DNA of 64,000 nt. Source: JBGSOV01 sp041738935. GTDB lineage: Bacteria > Patescibacteriota > Gracilibacteria > CAIRYL01 > GCA-016699755. Both the position numbers and the translations under genes were made by a program. The stretch is from the NCBI GenBank assembly GCA_041738935.1, contig JBGSOV010000020.1:1-64000 (forward strand), written 5' to 3'. The notes beneath the pieces are model-generated. The model worked only from the letters and a program-made list of their open reading frames with translations, was not told the origin of the DNA and did not search any database. Numbering within the stretch: position 1 is the stretch's first letter; each line of letters opens with the position of its first letter. Of this stretch, positions 9,172 through 16,869 are shown piece by piece.

Positions 9172-10628
9172 CCAACCTGCTCTTTTGGCTTACGAAGCGA
9201 ACGCCATATAATGCGTTTGCAAAGGAGTTTGCGCAAACGCGCACAACTCCGTGGGACGAGGCGGATATTTTTTGTGCGCAGATCAACTCGGGAATGAATA
9301 TTTTGGATGCCGGCTGTGGTAACGGACGCAATGTACAGAGTTTTGAAAATACTGGTGCAGTCGTTACTGGTATTGATAGCTCGCGCGCATTACTCCAAAT
9401 CGCGCGCGAAAATTCTTCAACCGCTACATTTGTCGAAGGAAAACTAGAGGCACTCCCCTTTTCGCTCGCGCAATTTGATGGGGTATTTGCGATTGCTTCG
9501 CTTCATCATTTATCATCACAAAATCAGCGACAACGCGGCTTTGCAGAAGTTATACGTGTGCTAAAACCAGGAGGAATATTCGGCGGAAGCGTGTGGAATT
9601 TGTGGCAAGAGCGCTTTGCAGAAAACAGACAAAAATCCATCAGACGCAGTCAAATACTTCCGTGGTGGTCAACAGCAGATATTGTGATTCCCTGGGGAAA
9701 AGACAAGCTTCCGCGCCTCTATTACGCCTTTAATCCAGAATCCTTGCGAGCGTATTTGCAAGCTGCTGGTTTTGTCGAAATCGAAATATTTTCGGTGACA
9801 GAAGGCAAAAAAGCTGATCCACTCGCCGGCAAAAACATCTGCTTTTTGGCAAAAAAACCCGCACGAAAACATATTCTTGATGTACCATTTGATCTTGTTG
9901 ATAAACAAGAAACGCTGCAAAAAATGCACAATGATGCCACAGGAATGGAGCAAAAAGTCTATACCACGCCCAATCCCGAAATTTGCGTTTATGCGTACAA
10001 AAACCCTGATTATCGACATTTGTTACAACAAGCTGATGTTTCTGTCCCCGATGGTATGGGAATTTTGTGGGCGGCGGAATATCTGCATTCATCGACGAAA
10101 AGTCTTTTTGTCTCACTGTTTAGATTTGGATTGAAAAAAATTTCACGCTTCTTTTCGGAAGCAGTCTGTGGCTCTGATCTCTTCAGGGAATTTTGCGAAA
10201 GCTCTGCTAAGCCAATTTTTTTACTCGGTGGCGCAAAGGGAATAGCAGAAAAATGCGCCGAATATTTCCGCAAAGTCGATGGTAATATCGTAGAAACCGA
10301 CAGCGGCAAAGCGAATGCGGATGATGACGAACGCATTGTGCAAAAAGTGAACAGTTCGGGAGCCAAAGTCCTTTTTGTCGCGTTTGGTGCGCCCAAACAA
10401 GAGGAATGGATTTTTCGAAACAAGGACAAACTGCCGCATGTCCGCGTCTTGATGGGAGTCGGGGGCAGCTTTGATTTTGTCGCGGGTGCACAAACACGTG
10501 CGCCAAAACTGTTGCGCACGCTCGGGCTAGAATGGTTGTGGCGCCTTGTGCGCGAACCAACCCGCTTTGGGAGGATTAGAACCGCGGTGTGGACGTTTCC
10601 AAGATTGGTGAAGCGAAAGAGTCAATGA
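9159..10628 (+). CDS. Fusion of a class I SAM methyltransferase with a WecG/TagA-family glycosyltransferase
   Basis: A 489-residue protein made of two complete enzymes. Residues about 1-235 are a class I SAM-dependent methyltransferase: motif I ILDAGCGNGRN at 48-58, an acidic ribose-binding GIDSS strand, and a LKPGG segment; the N-terminal YNAFAKEF and PW signature resembles Trm9-like tRNA wobble-uridine methyltransferases. Residues about 240-489 match the WecG/TagA/CpsF glycosyltransferase family (transfer of N-acetylmannosamine-type sugars to lipid-linked acceptors): ADVSVPDGMGI near residue 297, then FGAPKQEEW and the C-terminal GGSFDFVAG and REPTR segments. Both halves look intact, so this is not a frame artefact. 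The methyltransferase might instead act on the glycan. It overlaps ribE by 13 bp. Confidence 0.8.
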   Translation: MAFVTNLLFWLTKRTPYNAFAKEFAQTRTTPWDEADIFCAQINSGMNILDAGCGNGRNVQSFENTGAVVTGIDSSRALLQIARENSSTATFVEGKLEALPFSLAQFDGVFAIASLHHLSSQNQRQRGFAEVIRVLKPGGIFGGSVWNLWQERFAENRQKSIRRSQILPWWSTADIVIPWGKDKLPRLYYAFNPESLRAYLQAAGFVEIEIFSVTEGKKADPLAGKNICFLAKKPARKHILDVPFDLVDKQETLQKMHNDATGMEQKVYTTPNPEICVYAYKNPDYRHLLQQADVSVPDGMGILWAAEYLHSSTKSLFVSLFRFGLKKISRFFSEAVCGSDLFREFCESSAKPIFLLGGAKGIAEKCAEYFRKVDGNIVETDSGKANADDDERIVQKVNSSGAKVLFVAFGAPKQEEWIFRNKDKLPHVRVLMGVGGSFDFVAGAQTRAPKLLRTLGLEWLWRLVREPTRFGRIRTAVWTFPRLVKRKSQ

Positions 10629-10661
10629 GAAAGCATGTCCGTGATTTATGAAATCAATTTT

Positions 10662-11012
10662 TTATGCTGCCTCTTGCAATTCGGTATCACTGTGCTGCTG
10701 CCTCATTTCAGATAGAATCGATAGAACTTTCGTGGCGGATTCGTCTAATTGCTTCTGAATCTCATTCGAAGCTTGAATATGCTCTCTCAATGCTTCGCCT
10801 TGCTCATAAAAATAAGTCTCACCCCCAACATACTTGTTAGTTGCTTCCAGTATTCTATCGCAATCATCCTTCTTGATTTCAAGAATGTGAAATCCTGCTC
10901 GCGCTTGAGTCAGCGTGTCCTGTAATTCTTGAGCTGAACTATCAACCAATACTTGAGGATCCAACTCACCAGCTGTATCAAATGCTGCGCGCTTAATTTC
11001 GATCTCAGTCAT
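10662..11012 (-). CDS. Small helical protein, unknown
   Basis: A 116-residue acidic protein rich in Glu, Gln and Ala, predicted to be mainly alpha-helical with possible coiled coil towards the C-terminus. No signal peptide, membrane segment or metal motif is visible, and I recognise no family. It is convergent with the methyltransferase-glycosyltransferase gene (33-bp gap) and has an AT-rich region upstream. A single in-frame ATG sets the start. I consider it a real gene because the frame is open over its full length with sensible composition, but function is unknown. Confidence 0.5.
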   Translation of the reverse strand: MTEIEIKRAAFDTAGELDPQVLVDSSAQELQDTLTQARAGFHILEIKKDDCDRILEATNKYVGGETYFYEQGEALREHIQASNEIQKQLDESATKVLSILSEMRQQHSDTELQEAA

Positions 11013-11334
11013 GTAGTTTGTAATAAATTTTCTATATTTTATATTATAAAACTAACAACGCAAGCGTTTTGTTTGTACAGAATGTACATATCAAAATACA
11101 CAAATTTCCAATTTTTTATTTTTTTAGTTAATAATTTCAATTTTTATCACATATTATTCACATCATTACATTTTTATGGAGTGTTTTTTCCAAAAATAAA
11201 CTTTCAAACTGTCATTCGGTCAAATATTTTTTATGCTGACAGGTTTTGATTGGCAAGGGCTGCGTAACTTCATTTCATCAAAATAAACATAGACACTCGC
11301 GCATTCAACAAAAATCCGTAATACTGTGTGCAAA
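11013..11334. promoter_or_regulatory. AT-rich divergent intergenic region with paired TGTACA palindromes
   Basis: About 320 bp between two divergent genes, with no supported coding frame. Two TGTACA palindromes (11074-11079 and 11083-11088) are separated by GAA, giving a compact symmetrical site that could be an operator. AT-rich segments on both sides provide several possible -10 elements, none with a convincing -35. Confidence 0.35.
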
Positions 11335-12078
11335 ATGAAAAGTATTCAACCGACGAAGCGGCTGATCGAAATTGATGCCTTGCGTGGCGTCGCAATTTTA
11401 CTGATGATTGCATTCCATTTGATGTTTGACTTACAGGCTTTTTATGATCTGCAGTTGTCTGAAAAAGCAATCATGTTCTGGAGAATAATAGGGATGAGCG
11501 CTGCGCTACTCTTTTTTTTGCTCTTTGGAATTAGCTCAGTTTTTGCTTTTAAAAAGTATCACCACCATTTTTGGAAATATAGCCTCAAGCGCGGATTGGT
11601 TCTGCTATTTTTTGCGCTGTGTATTAGTCTTTTCTCAATATTCGGGAACATGATGGCACCTATTTATTTTGGTGTTTTGCACTTTTTGGCGCTTAGCGCG
11701 TTGCTCGTTCCGCTCTTTATCCGTTTTGTTAAGTTTAACCTGCTCTTTGCTTTGATCTGCGTGCTTGTTGGCATGTTACTTAAAATAATAGAAATCAAAA
11801 ATATTCTTTTGCTGCCATTGGGAGAATACAATCTGCAAACAGCTACTGCTGATTATTATCCGCTGTTTCCTTGGTTTGCCGTCGTTTTGATTGGAGTCGC
11901 CAGTGGAAATCTTCTCCAGCGTCACAAAATACTACCAATAATAAAATCTCCTTTTGCAGTGATACAGCCATTACTTTTTTTGGGGAAACATTCGCTCGTG
12001 ATATACCTGGTACATCAGCCACTTTTGATGGGGCTGTTGTGGATTACGAACATACTTGCTTCTGTATCGCAGGCGTGA
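11335..12078 (+). CDS. DUF1624/HGSNAT-like multi-pass membrane protein
   Basis: About 247 residues and roughly seven to eight hydrophobic segments. The N-terminus has IEIDALRGVAILLMIAFH, the conserved arginine-glycine and histidine signature of DUF1624 / heparan-alpha-glucosaminide N-acetyltransferase-like proteins, which pass acetyl groups across membranes in characterised relatives. The ATG at 11335 is preferred to an in-frame GTG at 11326. The last segment with HSLVIYLVHQP resembles the end of acyltransferase-3-like proteins. Substrate unknown; modification of a surface glycan would fit the nearby WecG-type enzyme but is inference. Confidence 0.65.
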   Translation: MKSIQPTKRLIEIDALRGVAILLMIAFHLMFDLQAFYDLQLSEKAIMFWRIIGMSAALLFFLLFGISSVFAFKKYHHHFWKYSLKRGLVLLFFALCISLFSIFGNMMAPIYFGVLHFLALSALLVPLFIRFVKFNLLFALICVLVGMLLKIIEIKNILLLPLGEYNLQTATADYYPLFPWFAVVLIGVASGNLLQRHKILPIIKSPFAVIQPLLFLGKHSLVIYLVHQPLLMGLLWITNILASVSQA

Positions 12079-12127
12079 GCCGTTTTCTCTGGTATTTGCA
12101 GTTTCTTCTGAAAAGCGCAAAATTATT

Positions 12128-12156
12128 TTGACTTAAACATAATATTATTATAAAAT
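12128..12156 (+). promoter_or_regulatory. Promoter, TTGACT-N17-TAAAAT
   Basis: TTGACT at 12128-12133 and TAAAAT at 12151-12156 with exactly 17 bp between, 22 bp before the ATG at 12179. The same architecture recurs at other genes in the window. Confidence 0.6.
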
Positions 12157-12178
12157 GTAATGAAATATACACAAACAA

Positions 12179-12556
12179 ATGAATCTCCACAAAAATCGCT
12201 TTGGACCAATCGACGCCCGCATGTATTTGTCGGTGATGTCTGCGTTGCGAACGCTTGGCATTATTGATGCTCCGCTTTCAAACTTTGCAGAAACACGGAT
12301 GGAGTTGACGAGGCGCCTGCAAAAATTTGAGCGCGACTGTGCAAGTTATCCGCTAGATATTTTGGATAGAGTCGAAGACAGTTTGATTTCGCTCATAAAT
12401 ATTTCGCATCTCGTCAAGGATTCGCGGGATCAAGTCTTTGGACAAATTTTGACAGAAAAAAATCACCAACATATTCTCGCTGTCCTCCGCACTTTTCAAA
12501 CAACACGCACACAACTTGCCAATGTATCAGATTTGCCGCTCTCGTGCGCGCACTGA
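12179..12556 (+). CDS. Hypothetical helical protein
   Basis: A 125-residue protein without signal peptide or membrane segment; predicted mostly helical. I recognise no domain. A good promoter-like sequence lies directly upstream, which supports it as a real, separately transcribed gene. The codon use is like that of the conserved genes around it. Function unknown. Confidence 0.55.
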   Translation: MNLHKNRFGPIDARMYLSVMSALRTLGIIDAPLSNFAETRMELTRRLQKFERDCASYPLDILDRVEDSLISLINISHLVKDSRDQVFGQILTEKNHQHILAVLRTFQTTRTQLANVSDLPLSCAH

Positions 12557-12570
12557 AGAGCCGATGGGTT

Positions 12571-12599
12571 TTGTAATTTTGTAATATTTTTGGTAAAAT
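12571..12599 (+). promoter_or_regulatory. Promoter, TTGTAA-N17-TAAAAT
   Basis: TTGTAA at 12571-12576 and TAAAAT at 12594-12599, 17 bp apart, 33 bp before the ATG of the small membrane protein gene at 12633. Confidence 0.5.
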
Positions 12600-12632
12600 A
12601 AAAAGAACACTTCGAATTTTTTCAACACCACT

Positions 12633-12935
12633 ATGTCAGTCTTTGACGAAAACAACACCACTAACTCTTCCGCTCCGACGTCTTTTGATATCAGTGCAAT
12701 TCCTGCTGGCAGAGAAGGCTTTGACTGGCCAGTCGACAGGTGGTTTATCGAGCGAATCTTGTTTATGTTTTCGGGAAGTTTGATTACATTTAGTATTTTT
12801 TTGTATATCGTCACCGGATCGGGATTTTTTCTGCTGATTACAATGACGCTCGGCGTTTTGCAAGGAATCTTCGCCCTCACCGGATTTTCAATCCTCGTCA
12901 AAGCATTGCTCGCGCTTGGTATTCGTCAAAAGTAA
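12633..12935 (+). CDS. Small DUF2892-like membrane protein
   Basis: A 100-residue protein with a polar N-terminal 30 residues and two hydrophobic segments (about 43-62 and 65-90). The order of an IER-type basic start, a glycine-containing first helix and a G-F-T-G-F turn before the end resembles DUF2892 inner-membrane proteins, although the cysteine often present in that family is absent. No function is established for the family. It has its own promoter-like sequence and ends 4 bp from a convergent lipoprotein gene. Confidence 0.5.
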   Translation: MSVFDENNTTNSSAPTSFDISAIPAGREGFDWPVDRWFIERILFMFSGSLITFSIFLYIVTGSGFFLLITMTLGVLQGIFALTGFSILVKALLALGIRQK

Positions 12936-12939
12936 TGTG

Positions 12940-13467
12940 TTAGGGTTTTGTGAGTATACAGCGTTGTGCGCCAAGCAAATCCGGACGACATGCCGTTTGA
13001 GTATATTCTGAAATATCTTCGCATTCGACAAGGCTGCAATCGGTATCGTCTTTTTGCCAGGCGGCAGTTGCGTTATATTTTTGTAGATTTGCTTTGTTGA
13101 TTGCACGTACTGTTGAGCAACAACCAGCAAATTCGACAACAATGCATTCGTCTGTTGTGAGACACAAATCGCTTTTTTCGCGTTCCATGTCGATTTCGTA
13201 ACGGCTACCAAAAACCTGTGAAACAGCATCTTCTGCTTCTTTGATTTCTTGCAGCGCGGCTTCGGCATTGTCGGCTTTGGTTTTTATTCCACTGCGGATA
13301 TCTTCTGATTTTGTTTTGATTGTATCGGCAGCCTGCTTGCTTTTTTCGATTGCCTGTTGCGATTTTTCTCGTAAAGCGTTGGCTTGATTTTGTGCTTCTT
13401 GATTGGCGGACATGCCACATCCGGACAATAATAATCCGCCAATAACAAGAGACAAGAAATGCTTCAC
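12940..13467 (-). CDS. Predicted lipoprotein with coiled coil and Cys-rich C-terminus
   Basis: A 175-residue protein with a lipobox LLSGC (Cys17), so likely lipid-anchored on the outer membrane face. Residues about 20-95 are Lys/Glu/Gln/Ala-rich and heptad-like; about 100-175 form a small cysteine-rich domain with a Cys-Cys pair and several single cysteines that could form disulfides. No family recognised. Its start overlaps the stop of the upstream zinc-ribbon gene by 4 bp, so the two form an operon transcribed on the minus strand. Confidence 0.6.
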   Translation of the reverse strand: MKHFLSLVIGGLLLSGCGMSANQEAQNQANALREKSQQAIEKSKQAADTIKTKSEDIRSGIKTKADNAEAALQEIKEAEDAVSQVFGSRYEIDMEREKSDLCLTTDECIVVEFAGCCSTVRAINKANLQKYNATAAWQKDDTDCSLVECEDISEYTQTACRPDLLGAQRCILTKP

Positions 13468-13778
13468 TTTGTCTCAAAAAGCGAACCAATATCGCCATCA
13501 AAACCGTCAAGAATTTTGTGGGCTTCGGCAAGTTCGTCCATCGAAATGTCATTTTCTTTGACAGTGTGTTCTTGCTCGATTTCGGGATCGGTCATGTTTA
13601 CAAAAACATGCACGTGCAAATCATGTTCGCAAAACTCGCAATGAATCGTCAGCAAAGCGGAATCCTCGGTCGAAGTGTCGACGCGAATCTGCTCAGGAAA
13701 AATTGGCTCCTTACAATTGGGGCAAGGAGTTTTTTGGGTAATGTGCCGAAGGAGATGCATCAGGCGAAATGGTTTCAT
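13464..13778 (-). CDS. Small zinc-ribbon protein
   Basis: A 104-residue cytosolic protein with two CxxC pairs, Cys19/Cys22 (PCPNC) and Cys47/Cys50 (HCEFC), a classic zinc-ribbon layout, followed by an acidic C-terminal half. The ATG at 13778 is preferred to an in-frame GTG three bases upstream. It could bind nucleic acid or protein; the function is unknown. It is the first gene of a two-gene operon with the lipoprotein gene, overlapping it by 4 bp. Confidence 0.6.
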   Translation of the reverse strand: MKPFRLMHLLRHITQKTPCPNCKEPIFPEQIRVDTSTEDSALLTIHCEFCEHDLHVHVFVNMTDPEIEQEHTVKENDISMDELAEAHKILDGFDGDIGSLFETK

Positions 13779-13866
13779 CACTGGTAATGATTTCGCAATC
13801 AGGAGCTTTTGTCAAACTTTGCAGAGAGCTTTTTTGATCAAAATAGTACGAGAAGCAATCAAAAAT

Positions 13867-15747
13867 CTATTGCAAGATGCCCGCTTCAAATCCGTCACGA
13901 TTGGGAGCTGTTACAAAAATGGGAACATCTAGGTTTTCTATTGTGCAAACATCTGCTTGCAGCGAGAAAAAGAGTTGTAACAACTTCAATAAATCGCCGT
14001 TTCCTTGCCATCGCAAACGCTCGGCGATATCGCTTGGATTTGCCAGGTGCAGTTGGACAAAATGCTCATTTGAAGTCGGCCAATTGCTATTGAGTTCACG
14101 CGCCAACGCCGTTACTTCGGTGGCAGAAAGTGCATATGCTTGCTGCAATCTTTCAATGAGAAGAGGGAGTCGCTTTTTGGTTACGCACATCGGTTGTGAA
14201 ACGGTTTTGGTAAAAGGCGTAGTAAATGCGTAGCGATAATAGAGTGGCTGTTTTTTGCCAGCAGGCAAATCAAAGGATTGCTCAGTGTTCATCTCTTGAT
14301 CAGCATAGGTAATTTTTGCGCCAACGAAATCTGGCGTGAGCGAAATAGGTTTTGTGGTAAGTAATTGCAGCAAAGGCGTTTTTCCGAGCGCATAGCTCAT
14401 TCCGCATTGCGAAAGTTTGAGATCGAGCAGACCAAAATTCTCGCCAAAGTATTTGTCATTCAGTAACAAACAAACATTCTCAAGTGACGAAGCTGTCCAA
14501 AATTCGAGCAAACGCACAAAATCACTCGCCCATGTTTCGCTGGTGGCAATTTGTGCCGGCATAATTTCGAGCAGTGCATTCGCCATATTCCATTCGACAT
14601 CACTATTTTCCATTAAAAACGCGTCACCCGTCCGAATCGAATCTGCCAAAAATTTTGCTGCCACTTCACGCAAATTTGGATCAAGCAGTAAATAGCGGAT
14701 ATTGTTGACCAACTGCATTGTTTTTTCTGAATAGCCACCTCTGCCAGATGCGACAACGCGCAACTGCCGATCATCGATGATAGTGAGTGCCGGCATTTGT
14801 CCATTTGTATAAGGATTTCCGAGTAAAGCGCGTTTGAGCGCTTCCATATATAATGTTTTGCGTGTCAAATCGCGCATCACCTCAATATCAATATCTGTAT
14901 TACTGTCACTAACTTCGGTATAAAAAGTATGCGGACCAGGCGATCTGCCAATGAGGAGCGAAGTCAAGCCGAGTTCGTCAAAGTTGTTCCCGTGCCATTC
15001 GGATGGAAGCGCTTTGGGATCGAGCACAATGCTCTGCTGAATCTGATTATTACAAAAAGTTTGGCAGCCATCATCGTTCCAACCGACGCCAGTCAAAACT
15101 TGATTATTAATTGCTCCTCGTTTGTACAAGCGCATGTCGTCACTTTGGGCAAAATTTTTGTCACGGATGATGATTTTCCCTTTTTTGTCGATATCGGCTT
15201 GCGCTTGACTATCAATCCGGACAGCGAGTTTTGTTGGCTCGTTATGTGCCCCAATCAAAGCCTGATTGATTTGCGCAGATTGTTGCAATTGTTGCCACGA
15301 TTGGTCGAGTCGATAAAAAACATCGGCGTAGAGTGGTTGATCGATATTCTCCCACAAAATCCGCGCATTGATTTCGAAACTAGTTGTTCCACCAGCATCG
15401 CTCGGTGTGCCCTCAAAACATGTGCCAGAGCTGGGTTTTGCTACTTTTGCCGAACTCTCTGATGGCTCAGCAAAAAGAAAAACTTGCGTTTTGGCATCGG
15501 GAGCAACGGTTGCAGAAAGAGTAGAAATTTCGCCTTCGGTCAGTGAAAAAGTCGTCGTCGGATCAAAAATAATTCCCCTTCTCCATGCCGAACCATCCGT
15601 GCCGCGCACAAGCGAAACCATTCGCCAATCGCTGTCATCTTGCACACCTGACAAAATATCGACGCTACAGTTGTCACCAACTTCCGCCGAAGCCAGAAGT
15701 GGAAAAGCGAACAACCCGAGAAGCAATGAGAGAAAACGGTATTTCAT
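13867..15747 (-). CDS. Secreted protein, member 1 of a three-paralog family
   Basis: A 626-residue exported protein with a signal peptide ending near residue 21 (LLASA). It shares with the genes at 20838-22799 and 23083-25029 an N-terminal VGDNC start, a DGSAW/GII segment, a CFEG-like Cys, an FYR-type segment, a central hydrophobic helix near LLEFWT, then SLTPDF, GKKQPLYYRY, a PMC segment and the end RDGFE.GI. The mature protein has eight cysteines, including a CxxxC pair and a SQCGM cysteine. No known domain or catalytic motif was recognised, so a surface, adhesive or structural role is only a possibility. This copy stands apart from the other two, beside the zinc-ribbon/lipoprotein operon. 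Confidence 0.65.
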   Translation of the reverse strand: MKYRFLSLLLGLFAFPLLASAEVGDNCSVDILSGVQDDSDWRMVSLVRGTDGSAWRRGIIFDPTTTFSLTEGEISTLSATVAPDAKTQVFLFAEPSESSAKVAKPSSGTCFEGTPSDAGGTTSFEINARILWENIDQPLYADVFYRLDQSWQQLQQSAQINQALIGAHNEPTKLAVRIDSQAQADIDKKGKIIIRDKNFAQSDDMRLYKRGAINNQVLTGVGWNDDGCQTFCNNQIQQSIVLDPKALPSEWHGNNFDELGLTSLLIGRSPGPHTFYTEVSDSNTDIDIEVMRDLTRKTLYMEALKRALLGNPYTNGQMPALTIIDDRQLRVVASGRGGYSEKTMQLVNNIRYLLLDPNLREVAAKFLADSIRTGDAFLMENSDVEWNMANALLEIMPAQIATSETWASDFVRLLEFWTASSLENVCLLLNDKYFGENFGLLDLKLSQCGMSYALGKTPLLQLLTTKPISLTPDFVGAKITYADQEMNTEQSFDLPAGKKQPLYYRYAFTTPFTKTVSQPMCVTKKRLPLLIERLQQAYALSATEVTALARELNSNWPTSNEHFVQLHLANPSDIAERLRWQGNGDLLKLLQLFFSLQADVCTIENLDVPIFVTAPNRDGFEAGILQ

Positions 15748-15797
15748 GTGTGTATTACAGTTGGAATTTTACCATTTTTTGTGAAGGAAATATAGGG

Positions 15798-15825
15798 TTG
15801 ACAGCAATAGTTTGTTATATATATT
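15798..15825 (+). promoter_or_regulatory. Promoter upstream of the 99-residue gene
   Basis: TTGACA at 15798-15803 and TATATT at 15820-15825 (16-bp spacer); a perfect TATAAT at 15825-15830 is a second possibility but with a 21-bp spacer. The ATG follows at 15848. Confidence 0.5.
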
Positions 15826-15847
15826 ATAATTTACTTTTTTATTTATT

Positions 15848-16147
15848 ATGAAAACATTTGGTGAAGAAGATCATGACAAGACAAGCGAGCGATGGACACT
15901 TGCTCTTCATAACGAAGATGATGGAAAATTAAAGCGAATACGACTTGATAATTTGACTCGTTTTGACATGGTTAGGCATGTTGCAAATTTTATAGAATCA
16001 GAGATAAGACCAACAAGGTTTTTTGTATGTGCTATACTTAATACGCATACTAGCTTAAGTGCTGTAGGAGCATCGATTATCGAAGGTGAAAATCTTGATG
16101 ACTTCAAAAGAAAGATACAATTTACACCTGAAGAAGGTGTCATATGA
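15848..16147 (+). CDS. Small hypothetical protein
   Basis: A 99-residue acidic cytosolic protein with no recognised domain. It has a strong promoter-like sequence 23 bp upstream and a hairpin terminator 13 bp after its stop, so it looks like an independent single-gene transcription unit. It is more AT-rich than the neighbouring conserved genes, which could mean an accessory origin. Function unknown. Confidence 0.55.
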   Translation: MKTFGEEDHDKTSERWTLALHNEDDGKLKRIRLDNLTRFDMVRHVANFIESEIRPTRFFVCAILNTHTSLSAVGASIIEGENLDDFKRKIQFTPEEGVI

Positions 16148-16159
16148 TTCCCTTTGCCG

Positions 16160-16190
16160 GAACGGGGCTCTGCCCCGTTCTTCATTTTTC
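16160..16190 (+). terminator. Rho-independent terminator
   Basis: GAACGGGGC at 16160-16168, loop TCT, and GCCCCGTTC at 16172-16180 form a perfect 9-bp GC-rich stem, followed by the T-rich TTCATTTTTC. It ends the 99-residue gene. Confidence 0.8.
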
Positions 16191-16295
16191 CTTGAGCCTA
16201 TAAAACGGTATGCATAGAAATGTGTAACAGAATCAGTATGAATACCGATGAATTCGAACAAAAGTAGGTGTCCGGGTTGGTTATGGGAGAATTTC

Positions 16296-16685
16296 CTATT
16301 TCCGGTTTCCAAACCACTTCTGAGCTCGCAAACGAGCATGAATCCGTGTGATCAAAATCGCTAAACTCGGTAATCGTTCTTTTAATTCGCTTACGGAAAG
16401 TCGCTTACCGGAATCGACAATTTCGTTAATGACTTTGTATTGTTGATCGAATTCCTCCGTAAATACATATCCTTGTCTCTCGAGCTTTTTAATCTCGTCC
16501 TCCATTAACTGAACCGCTTCCCATATTTCATAATCAAACGGATAATGTTTAGTGCATTCCGAAAAATCATCAGGTGAATTGAGAATCAGTTGCTCAAGCA
16601 GGTGCGGAGCCCATTTGAGCTGAGCAAGACTTTTCATTGTTGAACGAGACGGCTCGGCTTCTTGATTATCTTTACTCTCGACCAT
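16296..16685 (-). CDS. Hypothetical helical protein
   Basis: A 129-residue cytosolic protein with no recognised domain; mostly helical with a basic C-terminal end. It lies downstream of glpK on the same strand but 184 bp away, with repeats between. Function unknown. Confidence 0.5.
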   Translation of the reverse strand: MVESKDNQEAEPSRSTMKSLAQLKWAPHLLEQLILNSPDDFSECTKHYPFDYEIWEAVQLMEDEIKKLERQGYVFTEEFDQQYKVINEIVDSGKRLSVSELKERLPSLAILITRIHARLRAQKWFGNRK

Positions 16686-16792
16686 AGCGTTAAATGGATT
16701 AAGGATTCTTCAGCTTTAATTCTGAAGCAAGACTCTACAAGACTGATTTCCTCCCGATTCCGGTTCCCGCGGAGCCACTTCGTTCGGGACAG

Positions 16793-16864
16793 GCAAGCCG
16801 GAATGACACCTTTCTTTGGCGATTACGGTTCTACATAGGCGGAAAAGCAAGCCGGAATGACTCC
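16793..16864. repeat. Two direct copies of a GTCATTCCGGC-type intergenic repeat
   Basis: The 15-mer GCAAGCCGGAATGAC occurs at 16793-16807 and 16847-16861, 54 bp apart, in the gap after glpK. Read on the minus strand it is GTCATTCCGGCTTGC, a motif of dispersed non-coding repeats in several bacterial groups. The flanking 16740-16790 region is GC-rich and may belong to the same element. Confidence 0.55.
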
Positions 16865-16869
16865 AACTA

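Noticed and set aside
11871..12131. An 86-codon frame overlapping the end of the DUF1624-type gene
   Set aside because: It lies in a different frame over a well-supported membrane protein and has unlikely composition.
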